Assembly: GCA_035362335.1 (NCBI GenBank)
Contig: DAOSDL010000003.1
Span: 1-64,000, forward strand
Direction: 5' to 3'
From: JAOSJT01 sp035362335
GTDB lineage: Bacteria > Bacteroidota > Ignavibacteria > SZUA-365
DNA: 64,000 nt
Shown here: positions 42,887-50,928 of the stretch, piece after piece
Layout of the letters: every line of letters begins with the position of its first letter
How positions within the stretch are numbered: the stretch's first letter is position 1
Made by a program: the position numbers and the translations under genes
The notes under the pieces: model-generated
Databases searched by the model: none
What the model saw: the letters and a program-made list of their open reading frames with translations, nothing else
What the model was told of the DNA's origin: nothing

Positions 42887-43142
42887 ACCACCTCCTCGAA
42901 AGAGTATGCTGGAAGTATCCGCCACCTCAAACTCCGATGCGGCGTACCATTTCACGATGTCAAAGCGTCCTTGCCAAACATACGACCCATGAGTATTTTT
43001 TGCAATGCGTCGACGGCTTCGTCCGCCAATGCACCATTATCCGCCACCAGCATGCCGTTTTCTCCAGAGCCAGTGGCATCGTTGCCACTTGTTGCGTACT
43101 CTTGAAAGCGGCAATCCTTTCACCATCTTGCATCTCAAGGAT

Positions 43143-43970
43143 ATGTTCATCCCACCCTGGCACCCGGATTACAGCGAAACCACCTGGGATGTGGCGCTCA
43201 ACACGCGCTTCGCTTCCCTGCGCTTCGATGTCATCGATGATGCGCCGCGTGATGCGCACGACAATCTCGCATTGGACGAAGCCCTGCTGTACGCGGTGGC
43301 CGATGGCTCGCGGGCGCCGCTGTTCCGCATGTGGGATTGGTCCGAGGCGGCGGTGATTCTCGGCAGCTACCAAAGCGTGCGCGACGAAATCGATGTGCGG
43401 CATGCGCAGCGGCTCGGCTTCGGCTTCTCGCGGCGCGTCAGCGGCGGAGGGGCCATGGTGGTGCAGCCGGGGAAAACGCTGACCTGGTCGCTGATCGTCC
43501 CTGAAACGCTGCTCGAGGGACTCTCTTTCCGCCAGTCCTTTGCCTACCTGGACATGTGGTGTGTGCGTGTGCTGCGGGCGTTGGGTGTGCCGGCCATCTA
43601 CCGCCCCATCAACGACATCGCTTCACCGGGAGGGAAGATCTCCGGCGCCGCGCAATGCCGGCGACGCCGCACCGTGTTGCACCATGTGACCATGGCCTAC
43701 GACATGGACAATGCCATGATGTGGGAATTGCTGCGCCTCGATCAGCCGCGGAACAGCGAGAAAGGCGTGGCCAGCGCGGTGAAGCGTGTCACCCCGCTGC
43801 GGGATTTCATCGACATGCCGCATGCGGAGCTTCGGCAACTCCTGATCGCGGCATTCGGCAGCCTGCATACGTGCACAGCCGCGACAGTCAACCCTACTGA
43901 GCTGGAGGATGCGGCCCGTCGTCGCAGCGAAAAATTCGAAACCGGGGAGTGGCTGTATCGCGTGGAGTGA
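43143..43970 (+). CDS. Lipoate-protein ligase A family protein
   Basis: 275 residues from ATG 43143 (AAGGA just upstream). An open frame back to 43005 shows no family resemblance. Motifs of the LplA/LipB/BirA fold are visible: DNLALDEALL, RMWDWSEAAVILGSYQ, RRVSGGGAMVVQPG (the lipoyl-binding RRxxGGG), NDIASPGGKISGAAQCRRR with the lysine that contacts the lipoyl group, and LHHVTM. The enzyme attaches lipoate or octanoate to E2 or GcvH lysines; octanoyltransferase (LipM-like) activity is the alternative. It is followed by a strong bidirectional terminator. Confidence 0.87.
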   Translation: MFIPPWHPDYSETTWDVALNTRFASLRFDVIDDAPRDAHDNLALDEALLYAVADGSRAPLFRMWDWSEAAVILGSYQSVRDEIDVRHAQRLGFGFSRRVSGGGAMVVQPGKTLTWSLIVPETLLEGLSFRQSFAYLDMWCVRVLRALGVPAIYRPINDIASPGGKISGAAQCRRRRTVLHHVTMAYDMDNAMMWELLRLDQPRNSEKGVASAVKRVTPLRDFIDMPHAELRQLLIAAFGSLHTCTAATVNPTELEDAARRRSEKFETGEWLYRVE

Positions 43971-44024
43971 CGCAAGGTCTCCCGGCTTGCTGTTGAGCGC
44001 CAAGTCGTCCGCGTTTTTCCATAA

Positions 44025-44053
44025 AAAAAGGCGACCACGATGGCCGCCTTTTT
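44025..44053. terminator. Bidirectional intrinsic terminator
   Basis: AAAAAGGCG (44025-44033) and CGCCTTTTT (44045-44053) with inner CC/GG pairing; A-run on one side and T-run on the other, between convergent genes. Confidence 0.9.
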
Positions 44054-44070
44054 CGAATATCGTCGAAACT

Positions 44071-44820
44071 CTATCGCGTGAAGCTCATGCGACGCGAGAA
44101 ATTCTGTCCATTCGCCGAAAGCTTGTACACGTACACGCCCGTGGGCGATTGCTTGCCTTGATTGTCGCGGCCGTCCCACATCGCGGTGGATTTGCCGGCA
44201 GGGCGGGACTCGTTCACCAACGTGCGCACTTCCTTGCCGAGCAGGTTGTAAATCTTCAGCGACACGTAGCCCGCGCTCGGCAGCACATAGTTGATGTTGG
44301 TAACCGAGGTTTTGCTCATGGAGAAGGGATTCGGGTAATTCTGCGCGAGGAAGAACGAACCCGCCGTGGGAGCGGGGTAGCTGCTCGTCACCTGGCTGGT
44401 GGCAGTGAAGGTGAGTACGCGGTTTTCGTTCGTATTGTCGCGGTTACTGACCGTCACCTGCACCGAACCTGTACCTGGATTTGGGCCGGAGAAAAACGTG
44501 AGATCCAGCACTTCGGATTCGCCCGGTCCAAGCGTTCCATCCACAGATTCCACCGAAGGCGGGAAGCAGTTCTGGAAAAAGCAGATCTGCGTGCCCCAAT
44601 CGCTGGGGAGATTCGCCTTGTTCGTGATCGCCACGCGAAGATTCAGTGTCTGTCCAGTGAGATTCGTCACCTGTATGTAGCCACTGATAAAGCCGTTCAC
44701 ATCGCCCGTTGCGCTCGCGCTCTCCGAAGCCACGCTGAATGACTGCGCCGACGTAACAACCGGAAGCGTTGCCACGAGCAGCAGGGCAAAAATGAGGGAA
44801 ATTGTACGCCGTCTTGTCAT
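44071..44820 (-). CDS. Small T9SS cargo protein
   Basis: 249 residues. Signal peptide ending near VVTSAQ, a single ~125-residue beta-sandwich-like domain (FSVASESASATGDVNGFISG ... SVQVTVSNRDNTNENRVL) with two close cysteines (QICFFQNCFPP), then a type A sorting domain with FLAQNYPNPFS and a FlgD-like KIYNLLGKEVRTLVNE segment ending SRRMSFTR. AAGGAG lies 8 bases before the ATG. The first domain resembles extracellular adhesion or choice-of-anchor modules only in composition; function unknown. It shares a terminator with the lipoate-ligase gene. Confidence 0.82.
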   Translation of the reverse strand: MTRRRTISLIFALLLVATLPVVTSAQSFSVASESASATGDVNGFISGYIQVTNLTGQTLNLRVAITNKANLPSDWGTQICFFQNCFPPSVESVDGTLGPGESEVLDLTFFSGPNPGTGSVQVTVSNRDNTNENRVLTFTATSQVTSSYPAPTAGSFFLAQNYPNPFSMSKTSVTNINYVLPSAGYVSLKIYNLLGKEVRTLVNESRPAGKSTAMWDGRDNQGKQSPTGVYVYKLSANGQNFSRRMSFTR

Positions 44821-45206
44821 GTGATACTCCTTTTCACCGATACACTGCTGAAAGGTAGGGAAAATTCATCAGCAGCACAAGCAATACGACAAGAACAGCG
44901 AAAAAGATTCACCTCGTTCCCTTCACGCCTCCTTGCAATTCTTGAGCTTTCTGACCTCGGTGCCGAATCCATCAAGTAGAGGGTAAGGAGGGCAGTGGGA
45001 GTAAGGAGGGAAAGTAAATGTTGAAAATCTCAGCAGGATCCACGGGATGCACTCTTCAAGATAGCGGGTCGACCCGACGGCTGCAATCTTCCTTACTCCC
45101 GCTATCCTCTCAGCTCTCACCCAGCGAGTTCGGTTTCATTTCCAAACGTCCGTATCCCTGAATTTTGCTATATTTCCTGTTTGCAAACGAAAGCACGCAA
45201 GAACCC
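44821..45206. other. Divergent intergenic region with low-complexity tract
   Basis: 386 bases. A G/A-rich tract at about 44978-45016 (gagggtaaggagggcagtgg, ggagtaaggagggaaag) resembles the one at 63075-63125. Just upstream of prfA, TATATTTC (45169-45176) is one base from a TAnnTTTG -7 box. No gene seen. Confidence 0.5.
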
Positions 45207-46292
45207 ATGTACGAAAAACTGGACGCCACTGTCACCCGCTTCGAGGAACTCGGCCTGGAACTCGGCCGCCCTGAGGTGTTGGCCGATCAGGCACTGTTCC
45301 GCCGACTGGGCAAGGAACGCCGCCAGCTCGAGCCGCTGGTGGACTGTTATCTCCGCTACAAACGCCTCAAACAGGATTACGACGGTCATCGACACATCAT
45401 TCAGAATGAGGACGATGCCGAGCTGCGCGAGATGGCACTGCAAGAACTCGAGGGCATCGAGCAATCGCTGGATGCCTGTGAGCAGGAGCTGAAAATTCTC
45501 CTCATTCCGCGCGACCCCAACGACAGCCGCGATGTGATCGTGGAAATTCGCGCCGGTACCGGCGGGGAGGAGGCAGCGCTGTTCGCCTCCGACCTGTACC
45601 GCATGTACACACGCTACGCCGAGGTCAAGGGTTGGAAGCAGGAAGTGATTTCCCTCAGCGAAGCCGCCGCCGGTGGCATCAAGGAAATCACCTTCGCCCT
45701 CGCCGGCGACGATGTGTACGGCACCATGAAGTTCGAAAGCGGTGTGCATCGTGTGCAGCGCGTGCCAGCCACCGAGGCGCAGGGCCGCGTACACACCAGC
45801 GCCGCTTCCGTGGCCGTGTTGCCCGAAGTTGAGGATGTGGAAGTGGATGTGGATGAGAATGATTTGAAAATCGACATCTATCGTGCAGGCGGCAAGGGCG
45901 GACAGAATGTGAATAAAGTCGAAACAGCGGTGCGCATGACGCATATCCCCACAGGCATTGTGGTGACCTGTCAGGATGAGCGCTCGCAGCTCAAGAATCG
46001 GCAGAAGGCCTTGAAGGTGCTCCGCGCACGCCTTTTTGAAATGAAAATGCGGGAACAGACGGCCGAAATCTCTGCCGCTCGCCGCTCCATGGTGGGCAGC
46101 GGCGATCGGTCAGACAAAATCCGCACATACAATTTTCCACAAAATCGTCTCACCGATCATCGCATCGGACTCACCATGTACAATCTGGCCGACATCATGG
46201 AGGGCAACATCGAAGAGGTGGTGGAGCGCCTGAAAATCGCCGATCGCACCGCCCGCCTCGAAGCCGGTATTGAAGGGAGCGCGCAGGGATGA
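45207..46292 (+). CDS. prfA: Peptide chain release factor 1
   Basis: 361 residues, the normal RF1 length. It reads UAA and UAG and triggers peptide release. The RF1 recognition motif PAT occurs in PATEAQGRVHTS, and the catalytic GGQ in GGKGGQNVNKVETAVR; the C-terminal RTYNFPQNRLTDHR segment is standard. Start at MYEKLDA (45207). The ATGA overlap with kdsA couples the two genes. prmC, often next to prfA, is absent here. Confidence 0.96.
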   Translation: MYEKLDATVTRFEELGLELGRPEVLADQALFRRLGKERRQLEPLVDCYLRYKRLKQDYDGHRHIIQNEDDAELREMALQELEGIEQSLDACEQELKILLIPRDPNDSRDVIVEIRAGTGGEEAALFASDLYRMYTRYAEVKGWKQEVISLSEAAAGGIKEITFALAGDDVYGTMKFESGVHRVQRVPATEAQGRVHTSAASVAVLPEVEDVEVDVDENDLKIDIYRAGGKGGQNVNKVETAVRMTHIPTGIVVTCQDERSQLKNRQKALKVLRARLFEMKMREQTAEISAARRSMVGSGDRSDKIRTYNFPQNRLTDHRIGLTMYNLADIMEGNIEEVVERLKIADRTARLEAGIEGSAQG

Positions 46293-47134
46293 ACAGGGTG
46301 CACATTCGTGATATAGCCGTCGGTGGCGGAGCGCCTCTCTGCCTGATCGCCGGACCCTGCGTCATCGAGAGCCGCGACCTTGTATTGCGCACCGCCGATC
46401 GCATTGCCGATATCGCACGGCGGCTCGGCATGCCCGCCGTGTTCAAGTCCTCGTTCGAGAAAGCAAATCGCACCAGCCTCGATGCCTTCACCGGACTCGG
46501 GCGCGACGAAGCCCTGCGCTTGCTCGAAGAGGCGGGACGCGCGAGCGGCCTGCCCTTGCTCACCGACGTGCACACTGTGGAGGATGTGGCCGCAGCGGCA
46601 GCCGTTGTGGATGTGCTGCAAATTCCCGCGTTCCTTTCGCGGCAAACGGAACTGTTGCTTGCCGCCGGAAGCAGCGGCAAGGCGGTGAACATCAAGAAAG
46701 GGCAATTCATGGCACCCGACGACATGCGGCATGCGGCGGATAAAGTGGCCTCCACCGGCAACGGCAACATTCTGCTCTGCGAACGCGGCAGCAGTTTTGG
46801 TTATCACGATTTGATCGTGGACATGCGCGGCCTGGTAATGATGCGCGGCCTGGGCCATCCCGTGGTGATGGATGCCACACATGCGGTGCAAATTCCGAGC
46901 AGAGGCGGGCAATCCGGTGGTCGGCGCGAATTCATTCTTCCACTCGCGCGGGCAGCCGCCGCGGTGGGCATCGACGCCTTGTTCCTCGAAACGCATCCCG
47001 ATCCGGCGCATGCGCTCAGTGATGCGGGAAGCCAGTTGCCGTTGGACGAACTCGAAGCTGTGCTCCGTCAGGTGATGGCGGTTGACGCGGCGATTGTATC
47101 CCTGGGCGGCAAAGGAAACGACCATGTTCTCTGA
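46289..47134 (+). CDS. kdsA: 3-deoxy-8-phosphooctulonate (Kdo-8-P) synthase
   Basis: 281 residues. It condenses phosphoenolpyruvate with arabinose-5-phosphate to Kdo-8-phosphate for LPS. Motifs: LIAGPCVIES, FKSSFEKANRTS, VDVLQIPAFLSRQTELL, VNIKKGQFMAPDDM and DATHAVQ. The CVIES cysteine is the ligand expected in metal-dependent KdsA forms; the corresponding residue is Asn in E. coli-type enzymes. It overlaps prfA by 4 bases and kdsC by 11, so the three are one translational unit. Confidence 0.95.
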   Translation: MNRVHIRDIAVGGGAPLCLIAGPCVIESRDLVLRTADRIADIARRLGMPAVFKSSFEKANRTSLDAFTGLGRDEALRLLEEAGRASGLPLLTDVHTVEDVAAAAAVVDVLQIPAFLSRQTELLLAAGSSGKAVNIKKGQFMAPDDMRHAADKVASTGNGNILLCERGSSFGYHDLIVDMRGLVMMRGLGHPVVMDATHAVQIPSRGGQSGGRREFILPLARAAAAVGIDALFLETHPDPAHALSDAGSQLPLDELEAVLRQVMAVDAAIVSLGGKGNDHVL

Positions 47135-47675
47135 ACTCCCACGCGAGCGCATCAATCCGCAGCTCGCCGAGCGCCTGCTACGCATCCGCGCCTTCCTGCT
47201 CGATGTGGACGGCGTGTTGACCAGCAGCGCACTGCGTCTGACCGAGGACGGCTTGCAGCACAAGGTGTTCACTATGATGGACAGCGAGGGCATTCGTGCG
47301 GCGCAAAAACTGGGCATTCACTTCGGCATCATCACCGGGGGCTCGTCGGAGTTGGTGCTGTCTCGTGCTCGCGAGCTGGACATTCACGACATCTACCAGG
47401 GCGTGTATGACAAAAGCGAATCCTACGCCGACTTCAAAATGACCTACGAACTGGAGGACGAGCACATCGCCTTCATGGGCGACGGTATTTTCGATGTGCC
47501 CGTATTGAAAAAGGTGGGCTTCGCCGCCGCGCCCGCCAACGCGCATCCTTCCGCTCGCATGGCCGCGCATTATGTGTCCCGCTACCGAGGCGGCGAAGGT
47601 GCCGTCCGCGAGGTGCTGGGCATGCTGCTGCGGGTGCAAGGGGATGTCAAACCCGGGGAAGTGGTAGAGCGCTAA
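47124..47675 (+). CDS. kdsC: Kdo-8-phosphate phosphatase, KdsC-type HAD
   Basis: 183 residues from ATG 47124 (AAGGA upstream), overlapping kdsA by 11 bases. It is a cap-less C0 HAD phosphatase: nucleophile motif LLDVDGVLT, the threonine/glycine motif ITGGSSE, and FMGDGIFDVPVLKKVGFAAAPANA as motif IV. It hydrolyses Kdo-8-phosphate to Kdo, the step after KdsA, and position supports this over the closely related N-acylneuraminate-9-phosphatase. kdsB and the arabinose-5-phosphate isomerase are not in the window. Confidence 0.92.
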   Translation: MFSELPRERINPQLAERLLRIRAFLLDVDGVLTSSALRLTEDGLQHKVFTMMDSEGIRAAQKLGIHFGIITGGSSELVLSRARELDIHDIYQGVYDKSESYADFKMTYELEDEHIAFMGDGIFDVPVLKKVGFAAAPANAHPSARMAAHYVSRYRGGEGAVREVLGMLLRVQGDVKPGEVVER

Positions 47676-47753
47676 AGGTCGAACCCTGATCGATCCTTTG
47701 CCCCCGCAGCCCGGAAGCACCGAATCACATGGATTACTGCGGATGAATCTGTG

Positions 47754-47869
47754 ATAATCTGTGTGAAATCTGTGCAATCTGTGGTTTTGAAACTCTGCTG
47801 ATCCGCTCTGACAGTAATCAAGGCACCTGCACCATGTTCATTCTCACGGGTGTGACGAAGGAACATGAA
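47754..47869 (+). repeat. Dispersed intergenic repeat, copy C
   Basis: Near-complete copy (aatctgtgtgaaatctgtgc ... ggcacctgcaccatgttcat ... gaaggaacatgaa) between kdsC and higA. It ends 33 bases before the 3' end of the reverse-strand higA, in the same orientation as copies A and B. Confidence 0.9.
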
Positions 47870-47901
47870 TTCTCAATACGGGACGCTTCTTCGCAAGTGG
47901 C

Positions 47902-48192
47902 CTACGCTCTCCGTAGCACTTCCCGTTCGATGCGATCGCCAAGTTTATTCTGGGCCAGCTCGAGATCGTAGCGTACCTGCAAACGAAGCCAGATTCCGGG
48001 AGTGGTGCCGAAGTAGCGCGCGAGACGTAAGGCGGTATCGGCGGTAATCGCGCGCTTGCCATGAACGATCTGGTTGATGCGCAGTGGCGCCACACCGATA
48101 TCCATGGCCACACGATATTGGCTGAGACCCAAGGGCTTCATGAAATCCTCGAGGAGGACTTCACCGGGATGGACGGGAGGGAGTTTCTTCAT
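47902..48192 (-). CDS. higA: HigA-family antitoxin
   Basis: 96 residues. The pattern PVHPGEVLLEDFMKPLGLSQYRVAMDIGVAPLRINQIVHGKRAITADTALRLARYFG is the HigA helix-turn-helix. It neutralises HigB and represses the promoter. It lies 6 bases after higB, the usual toxin-first order of higBA. Confidence 0.95.
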   Translation of the reverse strand: MKKLPPVHPGEVLLEDFMKPLGLSQYRVAMDIGVAPLRINQIVHGKRAITADTALRLARYFGTTPGIWLRLQVRYDLELAQNKLGDRIEREVLRRA

Positions 48193-48198
48193 GGTGTT

Positions 48199-48480
48199 TC
48201 AGTGATAATCGATGATTTCCACCTCGTAGGCGTGGGGTTGTCTCCATCGGAAGCACACACGCCACTGGTCGTTGATTCGAATACTGTGTTGTCCGGCTCG
48301 TTCAGCTTTGAGAACTTCCAGCTTATTGCCGGGTGGCGCGAGCAGATCCTGCAATGTATCAGCTTCGTCCAGGTATATGAGTTTGCGCCGCGCAGTCCTC
48401 TGTATTTCCGACGGCAGCTTTCGAGACACCTCTCCGCGATGGATTTTCTCGGTTTCCTTATCTGCGAAACTTTTAATCAC
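48199..48480 (-). CDS. higB: HigB-family toxin (RelE/ParE superfamily)
   Basis: 93 residues starting with GTG at 48480, which gives the family N-terminus MIKSFADKETEKI. The C-terminal half matches HigB closely: APPGNKLEVLKAERAGQHSI, RINDQWRVCFRW and VEIIDYH. HigB cleaves mRNA on the ribosome. The GTG lies only 5 bases after the -10 box, so transcripts may be leaderless and no ribosome-binding site is seen. GC content is lower at the 5' end than in neighbours, fitting a mobile module. Confidence 0.95.
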   Translation of the reverse strand: MIKSFADKETEKIHRGEVSRKLPSEIQRTARRKLIYLDEADTLQDLLAPPGNKLEVLKAERAGQHSIRINDQWRVCFRWRQPHAYEVEIIDYH

Positions 48481-48485
48481 CGCTC

Positions 48486-48525
48486 ATATTACCATTTCGC
48501 GATATTATTGTCAAGCGATAATATC
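48486..48525 (-). promoter_or_regulatory. higBA promoter and operator
   Basis: On the reverse strand TTGACA (48514-48509), 17 bases, TAATAT (48491-48486): an almost perfect sigma-70 promoter. An inverted repeat GATATTAT-N9-ATAATATC (48501-48525) overlaps the -35 box and is the likely HigA operator. Confidence 0.8.
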
Positions 48526-48695
48526 TGCGCACAACGCAAAGGCACAAGGATGCAAGGACGCATGACGTGCCTGCGTCATCGGACGCCTGAGCGCATTGGC
48601 ACCTTCCCTGACCTCCACGCACTCTGCGCTCTCCGCGATCTCCTCTCATGTATCCCCGTTCCCCCATGCCACCGCATGCACAGCCACGAAAAGCG

Positions 48696-48731
48696 AAAAA
48701 GGCGAGGACACCGAAGCATCCTCGCCTTTTT
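48696..48731. terminator. Bidirectional intrinsic terminator of the OmpA gene
   Basis: Perfect 13-base arms AAAAAGGCGAGGA (48696-48708) and TCCTCGCCTTTTT (48719-48731), 10-base loop, 33 bases beyond the OmpA-gene stop. The stretch from 48526 to 48695 upstream of it holds no gene. Confidence 0.93.
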
Positions 48732-48763
48732 CATGATCTTCACGTCATCAACGACGGAACGCG

Positions 48764-50785
48764 TTACTCCGTTACCGGCGTCTCCACGATGATTTGCACC
48801 ATGCGGCAGTAGAAGCGGCCTTCGGGGGTGTCGTTCGAGAACAGCAACTGCGTGCTGCCCACACCCTTCGACGTCACATTGATATTTGCCAGCTTGCGGC
48901 CGAAGGCGTCGCGCACAGCATCGGCGCGCTGCTGCGACAGCTTCAGGTTGTAGTCCTCGAGGCCGAGGGCGTCGGTGTAGCCCATGATGGTGACCTTGGA
49001 CTGCGGCGTGATGATTTCCGACACCTCGTCGATGATTTCGCGATTGCGCGGCGAGACGGTCGAGCGGTCGAAGTCGAAGAGAATGAGCTTGCTGCGATTG
49101 ACGCGAATGTCGCCAATGCGCTCCTCGCGCTTGCGCTCGAGTGTGAGCGTGTTCATGGCGATATCCACCTGCACGCGATCCTCCTGGGCGCGGCGGTCGC
49201 GCGCCAGCAATTCCACCTTCAGCGGTTCGCTGCTGCGCTTGAACGTGTCGCCGCTGATATCCCAACGATAACTGCTTGCGGGCGCCGTGCCGGTACCGCT
49301 CTGCGAATACAGCACGCGCGGACCCTGCGTCACCTGCATCAACCAGCGCTCGATGCCGTTGGGCGCATCCACCTCGGGTTGCAAGGTCAATGCGGCAAGC
49401 GTGGAGTTATACACGATTTCGTCGCGACGAATCGGCGCGATGATGTCATCCGAGCTGGAGGTGATCTCCACGCGGCGGTTTTCCTCCTGACCCTTCACAT
49501 CGTCCTTGGCGGAAGGATCGGCGGGGAGATTGCGCGAACGCACGGTGATACGCTTCGCATCGATATTCCACACATTCACGAAATAATCACGGATGGTTTC
49601 GGCGCGTTGCTTGGAAAGCGCGCTGGCGCCGGCTTCGGGACCGAGATCGGCATTCGTGCCGGTGAGCGTGATTTTCGCGGCTGGATTTTCGATCAGGCGG
49701 CGTCCGATCACGTTCAGCATGTTGCGGTAAATGTCCAGTTCCTGGCCCTTGGCGTCGTCCACCACAAAGCCCTTCGCCTGCTCCTGCGTGAGGAGATTCT
49801 GGCGCAGCGGCGTGCTGCCATCGCCTTCGGCGAAAAACACGTAGGTCAACAGAGGATAGCGCTCGACAGTGCGCACTTCCTCCACGCGAATGCTGCTCGC
49901 ATCGCTTTCGCTGCCGTCGGTGCCTATGCCGCGCACGGACAAATCCACGGCCAATGCCGGAATGACCTCAGGCGGTGGCGGTGGTGGCGGGGGGGGCGGG
50001 GGCGGCGGCGGAAGCTCCTTCGGAGCGGGAACGGTAGCCCAGCGCAAACCCACACCTGCGGCGAGACTCATCACGCTCCAGTCGCCTCGGCCGGTGACCT
50101 TGGTGAAAGGCACACTCAGCGCAAGCTCGGGTGTGAACAGCAGATTGCGCGACAGCGGAATGTCGAAGCCCGCTCCCACACGCAATGCCGCGCGGAAACC
50201 ATTCACTTCCTGAATGTCCTCGTCGCGAATGATGTGGTCGGTGCTCCCGTCGGCAAATACCTTGTCCGCCGGCGAGACCAGCACTTCGCGCAGCGTGTAG
50301 GCGGAACCCATGGCAAAGGCCATATCCACGCCGAGATCGAAATGTAGTGGGGCATCGAAGGGGAAGTACAGCATTCCCGGTGTGACCGTAAGATAGGAAA
50401 GGGTGTTGTCGAAAGTATGATCGACAATCAAATCCGCGGGCGGTCCGCTGGGCTGCGCCACCGAACCCACGCGATAGTTCTTCCGCTCGAACGTCCCCGA
50501 ATAATCCTGATAGCCGATGCGGCCACTCAGCATAAGCATGCGGGAAACGGGAAATTCCACGAGACCCTCGAAACGCAGTCCGAGCATGTCTCCGTTTTCG
50601 AATTCGCACACACCGCAAATGGCATTGCGGTCCAGCGACTCGTAGGTGCCGCTGTGGAAATTGAACTGCGCACCGCCGAACACACCGAAGCGCACGACAT
50701 CGTTGTACACGGGCACGTCATCCTGCGCATGCACGGTCGTCGCACAGAGCAGAACAAACAGCATCAGGGTGATTGTGGATTTCAT
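48764..50785 (-). CDS. OmpA-family protein with N-terminal barrel and two peptidoglycan-binding domains
   Basis: 673 residues from ATG 50785 (MKSTITLMLFVLLCATTVHAQ signal). Residues ~25-250 are an outer-membrane barrel-like region (VRFGVFGGAQFNFHSGT ... VGLRWATVP). A linker of 14 consecutive prolines follows. Then come beta-rich repeats and two OmpA/MotB-type domains: one near 400-490 (AKITLTGTNADLG ... KQRAETIRDYFVNVW ... NRRVEI) and a C-terminal one (ILFDFDRSTVSP ... KVTIMGYTDALG ... QQRADAVRDAF). The second has the expected D and R diaminopimelate contacts; the first has ENRR at its end. It should tether the outer membrane to peptidoglycan. It is followed on the same strand by nothing and preceded by the 2078-residue T9SS gene. 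Confidence 0.9.
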   Translation of the reverse strand: MKSTITLMLFVLLCATTVHAQDDVPVYNDVVRFGVFGGAQFNFHSGTYESLDRNAICGVCEFENGDMLGLRFEGLVEFPVSRMLMLSGRIGYQDYSGTFERKNYRVGSVAQPSGPPADLIVDHTFDNTLSYLTVTPGMLYFPFDAPLHFDLGVDMAFAMGSAYTLREVLVSPADKVFADGSTDHIIRDEDIQEVNGFRAALRVGAGFDIPLSRNLLFTPELALSVPFTKVTGRGDWSVMSLAAGVGLRWATVPAPKELPPPPPPPPPPPPPPEVIPALAVDLSVRGIGTDGSESDASSIRVEEVRTVERYPLLTYVFFAEGDGSTPLRQNLLTQEQAKGFVVDDAKGQELDIYRNMLNVIGRRLIENPAAKITLTGTNADLGPEAGASALSKQRAETIRDYFVNVWNIDAKRITVRSRNLPADPSAKDDVKGQEENRRVEITSSSDDIIAPIRRDEIVYNSTLAALTLQPEVDAPNGIERWLMQVTQGPRVLYSQSGTGTAPASSYRWDISGDTFKRSSEPLKVELLARDRRAQEDRVQVDIAMNTLTLERKREERIGDIRVNRSKLILFDFDRSTVSPRNREIIDEVSEIITPQSKVTIMGYTDALGLEDYNLKLSQQRADAVRDAFGRKLANINVTSKGVGSTQLLFSNDTPEGRFYCRMVQIIVETPVTE

Positions 50786-50928
50786 AGGCGACAAGTTGGG
50801 TTGAAAAAGAGAAATGTACGCATTTTTCCATTCCGGACAATCATTGTCAGCCCGGTGGATTTCCGCGTCCGATGATTTTTTTCTCAAACATGTCCGGGGG
50901 CATGATGGCATGCCCCCGGAACTCTTTG

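Noticed and set aside
42960..43403. Reverse-strand 147-residue reading frame opposite the lipoate-ligase start
   Set aside because: Most of it is a shadow of the ligase gene; only its last part was kept, as a weak finding about a frameshifted small gene.
49975..50015. GC-rich G-run as a regulatory quadruplex
   Set aside because: It is the codons of the 14-proline linker of the OmpA protein; composition alone explains it.
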